64,000 nt of DNA, from contig JAJNPV010000050.1 of assembly GCA_021155195.1 (NCBI GenBank), positions 124,001 to 188,000 on the forward strand, written 5' to 3'. This stretch comes from Ohtaekwangia sp. (lineage in GTDB: Bacteria; Bacteroidota; Bacteroidia; Cytophagales; Cyclobacteriaceae). Positions 16,374 to 25,772 of this stretch are shown piece after piece. The number at the start of each line of letters is the position of its first letter. Positions within the stretch are counted from its first letter, which is position 1. The notes beneath the pieces were generated by a model. That model saw only the letters and a list, made by a program, of their open reading frames with translations. It was not told the DNA's origin and searched no databases. The position numbers and the translations under genes are program-made.

Positions 16374-18518
16374 CTACATATCCTTCTTCACCATCGGTGG
16401 CACCACGCCCATATTGTACCAGGCAAACGAGTAATAATCGGCTACCAAATCTATTCCTTTTGTAATATTTGATGAGCCGTGGGCAGAGTTTACATCGATG
16501 CGAATTAGCACAGGGTTTTTCCCGGCTTGACTTTCTTGGAGTGCCGCGGCAAATTTGAAACTATGTGCAGGCACAACACGATCATCATGATCGGCTGTTG
16601 TTATTAATGTAGCCGGATAAATAACACCTGGTTTCAAAGCGTGAACAGGCGAATATGTTTTTAGATATTCGAACATTTCTTTCGAATCCTCTGCTGTTCC
16701 GTAATCAGAAGCCCACGCAGCCCCAATCGTGAATTTATTGTAACGTAACATGTCCATTACACCTACCTGTGGCACGGCTACTTTTGCCAAATCAGGGCGT
16801 TGGGCCATCACAGCTCCAATCAATAAACCACCATTCGAGCCACCATTTATTGCCAGGTAATCACTGGATGTGTACTTCTCATTAATCAAATATTCTCCAG
16901 CCGCAATAAAATCATCAAACACATTTTGTTTTTGCATTTTAGTACCAGCCAAATGCCATTTCTCTCCATACTCACCTCCACCCCGAAGGTTAGGCTGGGC
17001 AAAAATTCCACCATTCTCCAACCAGGCAATTCTTGAAGTACTGAATCCTGGTGTTAAACTAATACTGAATCCACCGTAGGCATATAACCAGGCAGGGTTT
17101 TTTCCGTTGAGTTCTATTCCTTTTTTATGCACAATAAACATTGGAATCTTAGTACCGTCCTTGCTGGAGTAAAACACCTGCTTGGTTTCATAATCATCCG
17201 AATTGAACTTTACTGCAGGACGTTTATATTCTGTTGACTTACCTGACTGCACATTATACTTGAAAATTGTGGGAGGATATGTGAACGAAGTAAAAGTATA
17301 ATACAGATCTTCATCATCCTTCCAACCACCAAGCCCGCCTGCTGTTCCAATTCCTGGTAGTATTACCTCGCGTTCCATTTTTCCATTCAGATCATATTGC
17401 TTGACTTGAGTTTTAACATCTACCAAATAAAAAGCAAAAATTTTTCCACCTCCTGTTGAGGTGTTTAAACTATTCTCTGTTTCCGCAATTAAATCTTTCC
17501 AATTTTCAAAGGAAGGATTGGCAGCATCAACCCAAACAACTTTAGAATTTGGCGCATTCAGATTAGTATTAATAATTAGTTTTGAGCCATCATTTTCAAT
17601 TACATACTGATCGCTTTCAAAACCAGTTTTTATAGGAATAATTTTTCCTTGAGGATTTGATAAATCCTGAACATACAATTCATTTCCCGTTGTGCTCTCA
17701 GATGCTGTGATAACAAGAAAGCGCTCATCTTCTGTTAAATAACCACCTACAAATCTTCTTTTTTGTGTGGCTCCAAATACAACTTTATCCTGAGCTATTG
17801 GGGTTCCTAATTTATGATAATATAATTCTTGATATTCATTTTTAGCGGCCAGATTACTCTTTAATCCTTCTACAAAGCGATTTATATAATAGCCGTCATT
17901 TCCTTTCCAGGATATTCCACTTTGCTTCATATTTCGAATCGTGTCTTCTACAAGTGATTTGTCAGAAGTTCTGATAACTACGGCTTCTGCGCGGTCGGCT
18001 CCTCCTTTGGCAATCTGAAAGGCTAACAAAGAACCATCTTTTGAAAAGGATAACCCTCGCATAGTAGTGGTTGCATCTTTCGAAAATGTATTAGGATCCA
18101 GAAAAATTTCCGGCTCCCCTTGCTCACCCTTTTTACGATAAAGTACTGATTGATTTTGTAAGCCTGAGTTTTTATAAAAGTAGAAATACTCTCCTTGCCT
18201 GAAGGGTGAAGTAAGTTTTTCATAGTCGTTCAATTCCAGAAGTCGTTTCTTTATACTTTCCCGATACGTGATCTTATCTAAAAAACCGAAGGTTACTTCA
18301 TTCTGTGCTTTCACCCAATCGGCTGTTGCTTTCGAGGTATCGTTTTCCATCCAACGATAAGGATCAGCCACCTCTACTCCAAAATAAGTGTCTACCGTAT
18401 CAACTTTTACCGATACCGGATAGTTAGAAACGACTTCAGGCTTGGATGGATTTGAACAAGAGGCTAAAATAGCCACAAAAACTATTGTAATAATTAACGA
18501 CATGGATCTCATAGGCAC
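16374..18518 (-). CDS. Prolyl oligopeptidase (S9A) lipoprotein
   Basis: A 714-residue exported serine peptidase of family S9A, which cuts short peptides after proline. The lipobox ends at Cys21 (AILASC). The start of the mature part has the family hallmark DPYRWMEND. A beta-propeller (about residues 100-430) gates the alpha/beta-hydrolase domain. The catalytic triad is Ser561 in GGSNGG, the Asp in ADHDDRV (near 645) and His680 in SAHGSS. It is convergent with uvrC and divergent from the TspO-like gene. It probably works in the periplasm in peptide nutrition. Confidence 0.95.
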   Translation of the reverse strand: MPMRSMSLIITIVFVAILASCSNPSKPEVVSNYPVSVKVDTVDTYFGVEVADPYRWMENDTSKATADWVKAQNEVTFGFLDKITYRESIKKRLLELNDYEKLTSPFRQGEYFYFYKNSGLQNQSVLYRKKGEQGEPEIFLDPNTFSKDATTTMRGLSFSKDGSLLAFQIAKGGADRAEAVVIRTSDKSLVEDTIRNMKQSGISWKGNDGYYINRFVEGLKSNLAAKNEYQELYYHKLGTPIAQDKVVFGATQKRRFVGGYLTEDERFLVITASESTTGNELYVQDLSNPQGKIIPIKTGFESDQYVIENDGSKLIINTNLNAPNSKVVWVDAANPSFENWKDLIAETENSLNTSTGGGKIFAFYLVDVKTQVKQYDLNGKMEREVILPGIGTAGGLGGWKDDEDLYYTFTSFTYPPTIFKYNVQSGKSTEYKRPAVKFNSDDYETKQVFYSSKDGTKIPMFIVHKKGIELNGKNPAWLYAYGGFSISLTPGFSTSRIAWLENGGIFAQPNLRGGGEYGEKWHLAGTKMQKQNVFDDFIAAGEYLINEKYTSSDYLAINGGSNGGLLIGAVMAQRPDLAKVAVPQVGVMDMLRYNKFTIGAAWASDYGTAEDSKEMFEYLKTYSPVHALKPGVIYPATLITTADHDDRVVPAHSFKFAAALQESQAGKNPVLIRIDVNSAHGSSNITKGIDLVADYYSFAWYNMGVVPPMVKKDM

Positions 18519-18571
18519 AGGTGTATTAGAAAGTAATATTACAGGGATGCCTCTAACAAATCAAGGACTTG

Positions 18572-18579
18572 TACCTTTG
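18572..18579 (+). promoter_or_regulatory. Possible -7 box for the TspO-like gene
   Basis: TACCTTTG fits TAnnTTTG and lies 19 bases before the ATG at 18599. No -33 TTTG is seen at the usual spacing. Confidence 0.4.
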
Positions 18580-18598
18580 AAACTCAAAACAGTTGATA

Positions 18599-19354
18599 AT
18601 GCAAAACAAAAACTTTCTTATTCTTAATATACTCGCCTTACTTGGGGTACTTATTGTTAACGCATTGGCAAATATTCTCCCTATTAATGGAATGAATACA
18701 GGCGAAGTTTCAGCACTCTACCCAAGTTTGTTTACTTCGGCAGGCTTTACATTTTCCATCTGGAGTGTGATCTATCTGCTCCTGATTGGTTTTGTATTTG
18801 TTCAATTTAGCATTAGCAATAAAACTTATTTTACAGAATTATCTCTTTGGTTTCTCGCGTCTTGCGGGTTCAATATGAGCTGGATTCTTGTTTGGCATTA
18901 TCAACTAATTTATGCCTCTGTTTTAATTATGTTGCTGTTGTTATTCTCGCTCACCAAAATATTTCTCTTACTTCAGTTTCATAAATTAAATTCGTGGAAA
19001 GAAAAGATATTCATTAATTTATCTTTTACTTTTTATCTCTCATGGATTTGTGTGGCTACCATTGCCAACATTTCAGCCTTGTTGGTTTCACTTTCGTGGG
19101 ATGGTGGAATTCTCTCTCCCGGTGCCTGGACAATAACAATGATTAGTGTTGCCAGTGTTGTTGGAATTTTTGTAACCGAGCGTTACCGCGAACCTGCCTT
19201 TCTTCTCGTACTAATCTGGGCATTTTTCGGAATCTATAGTAAATGGAATGGCACTGAAAACCAATCCATCAGCACCACAGCCTTAACTGAGTTAATCTTA
19301 CTGGCAATTCTATTTTTTGTATTCCAATTTGGCTTACGGAAAAAAATCAGTTAG
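18599..19354 (+). CDS. TspO-related tryptophan-rich membrane protein
   Basis: A 251-residue membrane protein with about eight hydrophobic segments, of the long TspO/MBR-related type common in Bacteroidota. Conserved features are the exported start ALANILPINGMNTGEVS, the FTFSIWSVIYLLL helix and NMSWILVWHY. TspO proteins bind porphyrins and act in stress responses; whether that applies to this longer branch is unknown. The ATG at 18599 is preferred over a TTG six bases earlier. Its stop overlaps that of serS on the other strand (19351-19354). Confidence 0.7.
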   Translation: MQNKNFLILNILALLGVLIVNALANILPINGMNTGEVSALYPSLFTSAGFTFSIWSVIYLLLIGFVFVQFSISNKTYFTELSLWFLASCGFNMSWILVWHYQLIYASVLIMLLLLFSLTKIFLLLQFHKLNSWKEKIFINLSFTFYLSWICVATIANISALLVSLSWDGGILSPGAWTITMISVASVVGIFVTERYREPAFLLVLIWAFFGIYSKWNGTENQSISTTALTELILLAILFFVFQFGLRKKIS

Positions 19355-20625
19355 CTGATCAAGTCAAAGGCTGTATATGGCACCAACACTTTTGGAATCT
19401 TAATTCCATCTTTGGTTTGATTATTCTCCAATATAGATGCCACAATCCGTGGAAGCGCCAATGCACTTCCATTCAGTGTATGCAATAATTGCATCTTACC
19501 TTCCTTGTTTTTATAGCGCAGCTTTAGTCGGTTTGCCTGAAAGGTTTCAAAATTGCTGACAGAACTTACTTCCAACCATCGCTGCTGAGCCGCAGAAAAC
19601 ACTTCCATATCATACGTGATGGCAGAGTTAAAACCCATATCACCTCCACACAACAATAGTTTGCGATAGGGCAATTCAAGTTTTTCCAATAGCCCCTGTA
19701 CATGCAAACTCATCTCATCTAAAATGCGGTAAGAGTCTTCCGGCTTACTGATTTGTACAATCTCTACTTTATCAAACTGATGTAAGCGGTTAAGTCCACG
19801 AACATGCGCACCCCAGCTTCCTGCTTCTCTGCGGAAGCAAGGCGTGTACCCCACATTTTTAACTGGCAACTCTTCTTCCGTAAGAATCACATCGCGATAC
19901 AAATTCGTAATCGGAACTTCGGCTGTCGGAATGAGATACAAGCCATCCTCATTCACAAAATACATTTGCCCTTCCTTGTCGGGAAGTTGACCCGTACCGT
20001 AGCCACTTGCCTCATTCACCACAATAGGCGGTTGAATTTCAGTATAACCTGCTTTATCAGCCTCATTCAAAAAGAAATTAATTAAGGCACGTTGCAACCG
20101 GGCACCTTTTCCTTTATAAACAGGAAAACCAGCTCCTGCAATCTTAACTCCTAAATCAAAGTCGATGATGTCGTATTTCTTGATCAACTCCCAATGCGGC
20201 AAAGCACCCTCATAAAGTTCAGGCACTTTTCCGTGTTCATGAACGCTGATGTTATCTTCGGCACTTTTACCAGCCGGAACGATTGTGGCTGGCACATTCG
20301 GTATTTTATATAGAACGTCTTGTTGTTTTTTCTCAAAGTCTGCAAGACTTCCTTCCAGGGCTTTCACTTTGTCTCTATCCTGAGCAATAGCAGCACGTAA
20401 AACAGTTGCTTCTTCGGCTTTGCCCGACTTCATCAATTCACCAATTTTCTTTGAGTCGGCATTTGAACTTGCCTTTAGACTATCTAACGTATTTTGTGTT
20501 TCTCTGCGGAGTTTATCTATTTCTATCACCTCCTGCACAAGATCCTCTGCATCTTTAAAGTGTCTCTTCTTCAAACCTTCCAACACACTTTCCTTCTGCT
20601 CGCGCAGTACTTGTAATGTCAACAT
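19351..20625 (-). CDS. serS: Seryl-tRNA synthetase
   Basis: A 424-residue class II aminoacyl-tRNA synthetase that charges tRNA-Ser. An N-terminal coiled-coil arm (about residues 30-105) binds the long variable arm of the tRNA. The catalytic domain shows TAEVPITNLYRD, the motif 2 region TPCFRREAGSWG and the motif 3 region LNGSALALPRIVASILENNQ. Length is normal. It is divergent from rho. Confidence 0.97.
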   Translation of the reverse strand: MLTLQVLREQKESVLEGLKKRHFKDAEDLVQEVIEIDKLRRETQNTLDSLKASSNADSKKIGELMKSGKAEEATVLRAAIAQDRDKVKALEGSLADFEKKQQDVLYKIPNVPATIVPAGKSAEDNISVHEHGKVPELYEGALPHWELIKKYDIIDFDLGVKIAGAGFPVYKGKGARLQRALINFFLNEADKAGYTEIQPPIVVNEASGYGTGQLPDKEGQMYFVNEDGLYLIPTAEVPITNLYRDVILTEEELPVKNVGYTPCFRREAGSWGAHVRGLNRLHQFDKVEIVQISKPEDSYRILDEMSLHVQGLLEKLELPYRKLLLCGGDMGFNSAITYDMEVFSAAQQRWLEVSSVSNFETFQANRLKLRYKNKEGKMQLLHTLNGSALALPRIVASILENNQTKDGIKIPKVLVPYTAFDLIS

Positions 20626-20673
20626 ACTTTATCTATTAAAGGGGCGAAATTAGCCAATAATTTTTTCTTGCGA

Positions 20674-20704
20674 TTTGATAATATTCAATTTTGAACTATA
20701 CTTG
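20674..20704 (+). promoter_or_regulatory. Promoter of rho
   Basis: TTTG (20674-20677), a 19-base spacer and TATACTTG (20697-20704) fit the Bacteroidota consensus TTTG/TAnnTTTG with one mismatch. Transcription would begin near 20711 and give a leader of about 150 bases. Confidence 0.65.
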
Positions 20705-20710
20705 CATTGT

Positions 20711-20860
20711 CATCGCGGCCTCCTCAGGCCCTCACGATATAAAATTCTTGTACTTTTCGATCTCTTTTCTAATTACTTGACTAATGTTTTCTTGAGGCTG
20801 TCTCGCAGCTGGCATTCTTATAAAAATTTCTATCTGATTATTAATCTTTTTTAAACTGAC
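20711..20860 (+). other. Long leader of rho
   Basis: About 150 bases lie between the predicted transcription start and the rho ATG. The leader opens with a GC hairpin (GGCCT at 20717-20721, AGGCC at 20726-20730, loop of four) in an otherwise AT- and C-rich, structure-poor region. Rho genes are often autoregulated through unstructured leaders, so this is a candidate site, by inference. Confidence 0.4.
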
Positions 20861-22405
20861 ATGCATACAATTGATGACCTGAATCTCAGGCTACTTTCTG
20901 AATTAAAAGAAATTGCAGAAGGTATGGGCGTAAAGAACGCCAAGAAACTTGCCAAGCAAGATTTGATTTACAAAATCCTTGATCAACAAGCCGTGGCGAA
21001 AGAAGAACCCACCACCAAAACTCCTACCGAAAATACCGAGCGCAAAATGCGACCACGCAGGCGCGAAAATGTTGCCCCTGAGGTCGCTTCCAAGCCAATT
21101 GAAAAAGAACTTGACCTTTCCAGCGATGAAATTCTGGAAAGCATTGACAATATTGAAGTTGATCAAAGCGTGACTCGCTTTGATGACACCGAGCAGGTAA
21201 CACAAACGGAGATCCCGCGCAAAGAGCAGCGCGAAGAAAGACCACAGCACCCAAATCAACATCAGAAAAAAGAGAACCACATTCGCGACTTTGATGGTGT
21301 AGTTTTCAATGAAGGCGTGTTGGAGCTTATGCAGGATGGCTACGGCTTCCTGCGCTCTTCTGATTATAACTATCTGGCCAGCCCTGATGATATTTATGTA
21401 TCGCCATCACAAATCAAACTGCTTGGTTTAAAAACAGGTGATACTGTAAAGGGTCAAATCAGGCCACCAAAAGAAGGCGAAAAATATTTTGCCTTATTAA
21501 AGGTTGAAAGCATTAATGGAAAAACAACTGAAGAAATTCGTGACCGTGTTGCCTTTGAATATCTGACTCCGCTATTCCCTGAACAAAAATTAAAGCTTAG
21601 CACCACGCACGACAATATGTCGACCCGTATCCTGGATCTTTTTGCTCCCATCGGAAAAGGTCAGCGTGGTATGATTGTGGCGCAACCTAAAACAGGTAAA
21701 ACGGTGTTGTTGAAAAACATAGCCAATGCGATTGCCGAAAATCACCCTGAAGTTTATTTGATCGTGCTATTGATCGATGAACGCCCTGAGGAAGTTACCG
21801 ACATGGCACGTAGCGTAAAAGCAGAGGTGATCGCCTCTACCTTTGATGAGCAAGCCGATCGCCACGTAAAAGTTGCCAGCATTGTTTTAGAGAAGGCTAA
21901 ACGTATGACAGAGTGTGGCCACGATGTTGTAATCTTATTAGATTCAATCACTCGCCTTGCCCGTGCTTATAATACAGTTATCCCATCTTCAGGAAAAATC
22001 CTTTCGGGTGGTGTAGATGCTAATGCATTACATAAGCCAAAGCGTTTCTTTGGTGCCGCCCGTAAAATTGAAAATGGCGGATCACTTACCATTATCGCTA
22101 CCGCACTCATCGAAACCGGATCGAAAATGGACGAAGTGATCTTCGAAGAATTTAAAGGAACTGGTAACATGGAATTGCAATTAGATCGCAAGCTTTCCAA
22201 CCGCAGAATTTATCCTTCTATTGATGTGCCTGCTTCTGGAACCAGACGTGAAGACTTGTTGATGAAAGAAGATGAGTTACAACGCGTTTGGATACTCCGC
22301 AAGTTTATGGCTGACATGAACTCCGTGGAAGCAATGGAATTCCTGCAAAGTAAAATGAAAGGAACCCGCAATAATGAAGAGTTCTTGACTTCAATGAACG
22401 GATAG
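20861..22405 (+). CDS. rho: Transcription termination factor Rho
   Basis: A 514-residue hexameric RNA helicase that ends transcription. Residues 1-43 form the Rho N-terminal helical domain (LNLRLLSELKEIAEGMGVKNAKKL). Residues about 45-145 are a charged, low-complexity insertion, with no similarity to the classical protein and typical of Bacteroidota. The RNA-binding cold-shock-like domain begins near 148 (GVLELMQDGYGFLRSSDYNY). The Walker A motif is QPKTGKT at 275-281, and the Q-loop and R-loop regions are intact. It is transcribed alone, with its own promoter and terminator. Confidence 0.97.
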   Translation: MHTIDDLNLRLLSELKEIAEGMGVKNAKKLAKQDLIYKILDQQAVAKEEPTTKTPTENTERKMRPRRRENVAPEVASKPIEKELDLSSDEILESIDNIEVDQSVTRFDDTEQVTQTEIPRKEQREERPQHPNQHQKKENHIRDFDGVVFNEGVLELMQDGYGFLRSSDYNYLASPDDIYVSPSQIKLLGLKTGDTVKGQIRPPKEGEKYFALLKVESINGKTTEEIRDRVAFEYLTPLFPEQKLKLSTTHDNMSTRILDLFAPIGKGQRGMIVAQPKTGKTVLLKNIANAIAENHPEVYLIVLLIDERPEEVTDMARSVKAEVIASTFDEQADRHVKVASIVLEKAKRMTECGHDVVILLDSITRLARAYNTVIPSSGKILSGGVDANALHKPKRFFGAARKIENGGSLTIIATALIETGSKMDEVIFEEFKGTGNMELQLDRKLSNRRIYPSIDVPASGTRREDLLMKEDELQRVWILRKFMADMNSVEAMEFLQSKMKGTRNNEEFLTSMNG

Positions 22406-22436
22406 TCTTAGTAGACAATAAATCAATTGATCAATT

Positions 22437-22463
22437 AGCCAATAGGAAACCGTTGGCTTTTTT
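22437..22463 (+). terminator. Intrinsic terminator of rho
   Basis: AGCCAA (22437-22442) pairs with TTGGCT (22453-22458), with inner GG/CC pairing possible, and is followed by TTTTT to 22463. It lies 32 bases after the rho stop. Confidence 0.8.
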
Positions 22464-22483
22464 CGGTTTAACCTCGGTGCCAA

Positions 22484-22864
22484 CTATTCTGGTGAACTAT
22501 CGTTGCACTCGCTCACAATCTTAACAAGATGCTTCTGGGTTCCTTTATAATCCAATGTAGCAAAACATCTCACACAACTAGTATTAAAAGAGGGGCTTTC
22601 ATTTTTTATTTCAACAAAGAATTTTTCGTTACTAACCTTTGGTTCGTCAACCGAACACTCAAATACAGTGAAAAACACATGGGTGTATCCATTCCAGGTT
22701 TCACCGTATTTAAAAAAAGTAGGATTCTCTATTTTCAAAACAGCCTCTCCGCAAATACCTGTAACAAAGCTAACCTGAAAACACGTTGCGTTTTCGTTGG
22801 TTGTTTCAGGCTCGCTACAACTCACGAAAGCGATCATTGAAATTAACATAAGTAAATTCTTCAT
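22484..22864 (-). CDS. Small Cys-rich lipoprotein, unknown function
   Basis: A 126-residue protein with a lipoprotein signal ending at Cys17 (AFVSCS). Six further cysteines are spread over the mature part (CFQV, GICG, FECS, TSCVRC, SECN), enough for three disulfides, which fits an exported small domain. I do not recognise a named family. It stands alone between rho and a helicase gene, with no operon partner. Confidence 0.65.
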   Translation of the reverse strand: MKNLLMLISMIAFVSCSEPETTNENATCFQVSFVTGICGEAVLKIENPTFFKYGETWNGYTHVFFTVFECSVDEPKVSNEKFFVEIKNESPSFNTSCVRCFATLDYKGTQKHLVKIVSECNDSSPE

Positions 22865-22996
22865 AGCAGCTTTTGATTTTCAATTAGACAGCGTTAGCCC
22901 GTAAAAGGTTGTAAAGAATCTCTTAAATCAACTCATCTTTACTTTTACCGACACCTTACAAAGCCGAATAGCGCTTTTGGCACATCACCCCATTGA

Positions 22997-24250
22997 TCAT
23001 TGACGTTTTTTCTCATGAAACGCCCCTTTAAATTCAGGGTCTTCATAACGTTTCTGTCTGTCCACTTCACGCGCCATGTCCTGCGCTTCTTCGTAGGAAG
23101 TTTCCTCTACCTCAATATTCTTAGGTAGTTGTTTCTCCGTAATCTTCTCGCGAATGATTTTTTCGATTTTATCGATGTGATAGCGTTCGGCTTCTGTAGC
23201 TAAAGTGATCGCCTTTCCATCCTGAAATGCCCTGCCTGTGCGACCCGTGCGATGAACATAATCTTCATATTGAATGGGTACATCAAAATTGATAACGTGT
23301 GAAACGTTGGACACATCAATTCCACGCGAGGCAATATCCGTGGAAACCAAAATGCGCAGCTTGCCTTCTTTGAATTCATTCATCGCATTGATGCGACTGT
23401 TTTGCGCTTTGTTGGAATGAATCACCCGAACCGGGCCAAGATGTTTTCGGTCTAAGTATTTATAAATGTTATTGGCAACATCTTTCGTGCGGGTAAAAAT
23501 CATCACCCGATTAAAATCAGGCTGGCTATTGAGCAGATGTTCCAGAAAATTAATCTTCGTAGCTGAATTGGGCACATAGTATAATTCCTGAACCACTTTG
23601 GTTGCAACAGTTGCTGGTGGTGTTACTTCCACGCGCACACTAAAATCTAAAAATTCATCAGCTAGCCGTTCAACCTTTTGGGGAAAAGTGGCAGAGAACA
23701 AAACATTTTGTCGCTTGGATGGGATGATTTCAAATATCCTACGCAACTGTGGCATAAAGCCCATGTCCATCATTCGGTCCGCTTCATCTAACACCAACGT
23801 TTTTATTTGCTTCAGCACAAGCTCATTGCGTTGATATAACTCTAACAAACGTCCAGGTGTGGCAATAATTAAATCAACCCCGGCTTTTATTTTTTCAATC
23901 TGAGTTTTTGTGCCTACACCTCCGTAAATCTCTACAAGTCGCAGGTCGGTATACTTTGCCAGCGCTGCAGCTTGAGCTGCTACTTGCACCACAAGTTCTT
24001 TTGTTGGCACCAGAATAAGGGCTCTCACCTCACTGCCTTGCGCGTACCGAAGTTTCATCAGCAAAGGCAACATATAGGCAGCTGTTTTTCCTGTTCCTGT
24101 CTGGGCTATACCAATTACATGCTGCCCACCCAACACCAAAGGAATACACTTTTGTTGTATTTCAGTTGGGTTTTCAAATCCAGAATCAGCGATTGCGTCC
24201 CACAATTGCTTATTCAACTTAAAATCATTCCAGGCGATAGGGCTACTCAA
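22997..24250 (-). CDS. DEAD-box RNA helicase (RhlE-like)
   Basis: A 417-residue ATP-dependent RNA helicase with both RecA-like domains. Motifs are in order: the Q motif region (ENPTEIQQKCIP), Walker A AQTGTGKT, PTKELV, TPGRLLE, DEAD (LVLDEADRM), SAT, STDIASRGID and HRTGRTGR. The C-terminal tail is short and basic. Such enzymes act in ribosome assembly and RNA decay. It is divergent from dihydroorotase, with only 31 bases between the starts. Confidence 0.95.
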   Translation of the reverse strand: MSSPIAWNDFKLNKQLWDAIADSGFENPTEIQQKCIPLVLGGQHVIGIAQTGTGKTAAYMLPLLMKLRYAQGSEVRALILVPTKELVVQVAAQAAALAKYTDLRLVEIYGGVGTKTQIEKIKAGVDLIIATPGRLLELYQRNELVLKQIKTLVLDEADRMMDMGFMPQLRRIFEIIPSKRQNVLFSATFPQKVERLADEFLDFSVRVEVTPPATVATKVVQELYYVPNSATKINFLEHLLNSQPDFNRVMIFTRTKDVANNIYKYLDRKHLGPVRVIHSNKAQNSRINAMNEFKEGKLRILVSTDIASRGIDVSNVSHVINFDVPIQYEDYVHRTGRTGRAFQDGKAITLATEAERYHIDKIEKIIREKITEKQLPKNIEVEETSYEEAQDMAREVDRQKRYEDPEFKGAFHEKKRQ

Positions 24251-24281
24251 GATTTTTTATCTTTACGAATTCCACAAGGTA

Positions 24282-25619
24282 ATGAACTCTACGTTAATCA
24301 CGAATGCGAAACTAGTAAACGAAGGCCAAGTCGTTGAAAGCGATGTGCTAATTCGCGGAACACGCATTGAAAAAATTGGTGCAAAGCTATCGGCCAACCA
24401 AAACACTCACGTGATCGATGCGAAAGGTAATTTTTTATTGCCAGGTGCGATTGACGATCAGGTTCACTTTCGCGAACCCGGATTAACCCATAAAGGAAAC
24501 ATTTATACGGAATCACGAGCAGCGGTGGCTGGTGGCGTTACCAGTTTTATGGAGATGCCTAACACAGTGCCACCTGTTTTTACTCAAGCGCTTCTTGAAG
24601 ATAAATACAAGATCGCTGCACACACCTCACTTGCCAATTACTCCTTTTTTATGGGCGCCTCGAATAATAATCTGGATGAAGCACTGCGCTCTGATCTTAG
24701 TAAAATTTGTGGGTTAAAAATTTTTATGGGGTCTTCAACCGGTAATTTATTAGTTGATGATCAGAAAGTATTGGAGGGATTTTATTCTAAGTTTTCAGGA
24801 TTGATTGCCACTCATTGCGAAGATGAACCAATCATTCGTAAAAATACCGCTGAGTTTAAGGAGCAATATGGCGAAACTATGCCTGTAAGTTTTCATCCGC
24901 AAATACGAAGTGTTGAAGCTTGTTATAAATCTTCGTCATTTGCGGTTGAATTGGCGAAGAAGCATGGTACTCGATTACACATTCTTCATATCTCGACAGC
25001 CAAAGAAACCAGCCTGTTTGATAATTCTATTCCCTTAGAAAAGAAAAAGATTACCGCAGAGGCCTGCATCCATCACCTTTGGTTTAATGATGTAGATTAT
25101 GAAAGGCTCGGCATGTTTATTAAATGGAATCCTGCCATCAAGACAGCTGCAGATCAACAAGAAATATTTCGAGCCTTGCTGGATGATCGTATTGACGTTA
25201 TTGCAACCGATCATGCTCCACATACGCTTGAAGAAAAGAAGAATAATTATTTTCAAGCACCTTCCGGTGGACCCTTGGTTCAGCATAGCGTTGTGGCCAT
25301 GATGGAGTTTTATCACCAAAAGAAAATAACCATTGAAAAGATCATTCAAAAGATGGCTCATAACCCGGCCATCCTTTTTCAAATCAAGGAACGTGGATTT
25401 ATTAGAGAGGGGTACTTTGCAGATTTGGTTTTAGTGAATCCCAACCAGCCGTGGAAAGTAGAAAAGAGTAATATTCTGGCAAAATGTGGCTGGTCGCCTT
25501 TTGAAGGAACCACCTTTCAATCAGCCGTAACCCACACCTGGGTTTCGGGTCATTTAGCGTATTCTGAGGGAAATCTTGACGAAAGCAAAAGAGGGGAACG
25601 GTTAACGTTTTCCCGTTAA
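24282..25619 (+). CDS. pyrC: Dihydroorotase
   Basis: A 445-residue amidohydrolase that cyclises carbamoyl aspartate in pyrimidine synthesis. The metal-site segment is DDQVHFREPG (residues 58-67). The first His of the usual HxH pair is Gln60, and His62 remains. Other expected residues are present: THCEDE, LHILHISTAKE and IATDHAPHT. Length and the GGVTSFMEMPNT block match the allantoinase-like type found in Bacteroidota. An alternative role as another cyclic amidohydrolase is less likely. Confidence 0.88.
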   Translation: MNSTLITNAKLVNEGQVVESDVLIRGTRIEKIGAKLSANQNTHVIDAKGNFLLPGAIDDQVHFREPGLTHKGNIYTESRAAVAGGVTSFMEMPNTVPPVFTQALLEDKYKIAAHTSLANYSFFMGASNNNLDEALRSDLSKICGLKIFMGSSTGNLLVDDQKVLEGFYSKFSGLIATHCEDEPIIRKNTAEFKEQYGETMPVSFHPQIRSVEACYKSSSFAVELAKKHGTRLHILHISTAKETSLFDNSIPLEKKKITAEACIHHLWFNDVDYERLGMFIKWNPAIKTAADQQEIFRALLDDRIDVIATDHAPHTLEEKKNNYFQAPSGGPLVQHSVVAMMEFYHQKKITIEKIIQKMAHNPAILFQIKERGFIREGYFADLVLVNPNQPWKVEKSNILAKCGWSPFEGTTFQSAVTHTWVSGHLAYSEGNLDESKRGERLTFSR

Positions 25620-25622
25620 GGC

Positions 25623-25648
25623 AAAAAAAAACCCCGCCTAACGGGGTT
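25623..25648 (-). terminator. Intrinsic terminator after tRNA-His
   Basis: AACCCCG (25630-25636) pairs with CGGGGTT (25642-25648), with a 5-base loop. On the minus strand a run of T residues follows (down to 25623). It lies 13 bases after the tRNA and 3 bases after the pyrC stop, so it may also weaken plus-strand read-through from pyrC. Confidence 0.85.
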
Positions 25649-25660
25649 AATCTTAAAATG

Positions 25661-25735
25661 GGTGAATGACGGGGCTCGAACCCGCGACCTCCAGAATCAC
25701 AATCTAGCATTCTAACCAACTGAACTACATCCACC
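25661..25735 (-). tRNA. tRNA-His (GTG)
   Basis: A full cloverleaf can be drawn on the minus strand. The acceptor is GTGGATG with CATTCAC, and the extra G at -1 (25735) pairs with C73 (25661), the identity mark of tRNA-His. The anticodon GTG is at 25700-25698, and the T loop is GGTTCGAACCC. A 3' CCA is not fully encoded. It has its own promoter and terminator. Confidence 0.97.
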
Positions 25736-25772
25736 ATTTAACAGCCAAAACGCCCAGGCTGATTAAGGAGTG

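Noticed and set aside
25402..25737. A 111-residue minus-strand reading frame
   Set aside because: It runs through the tRNA-His gene and antisense to pyrC; its start region is the tRNA 5' arm. A shadow, not a gene.
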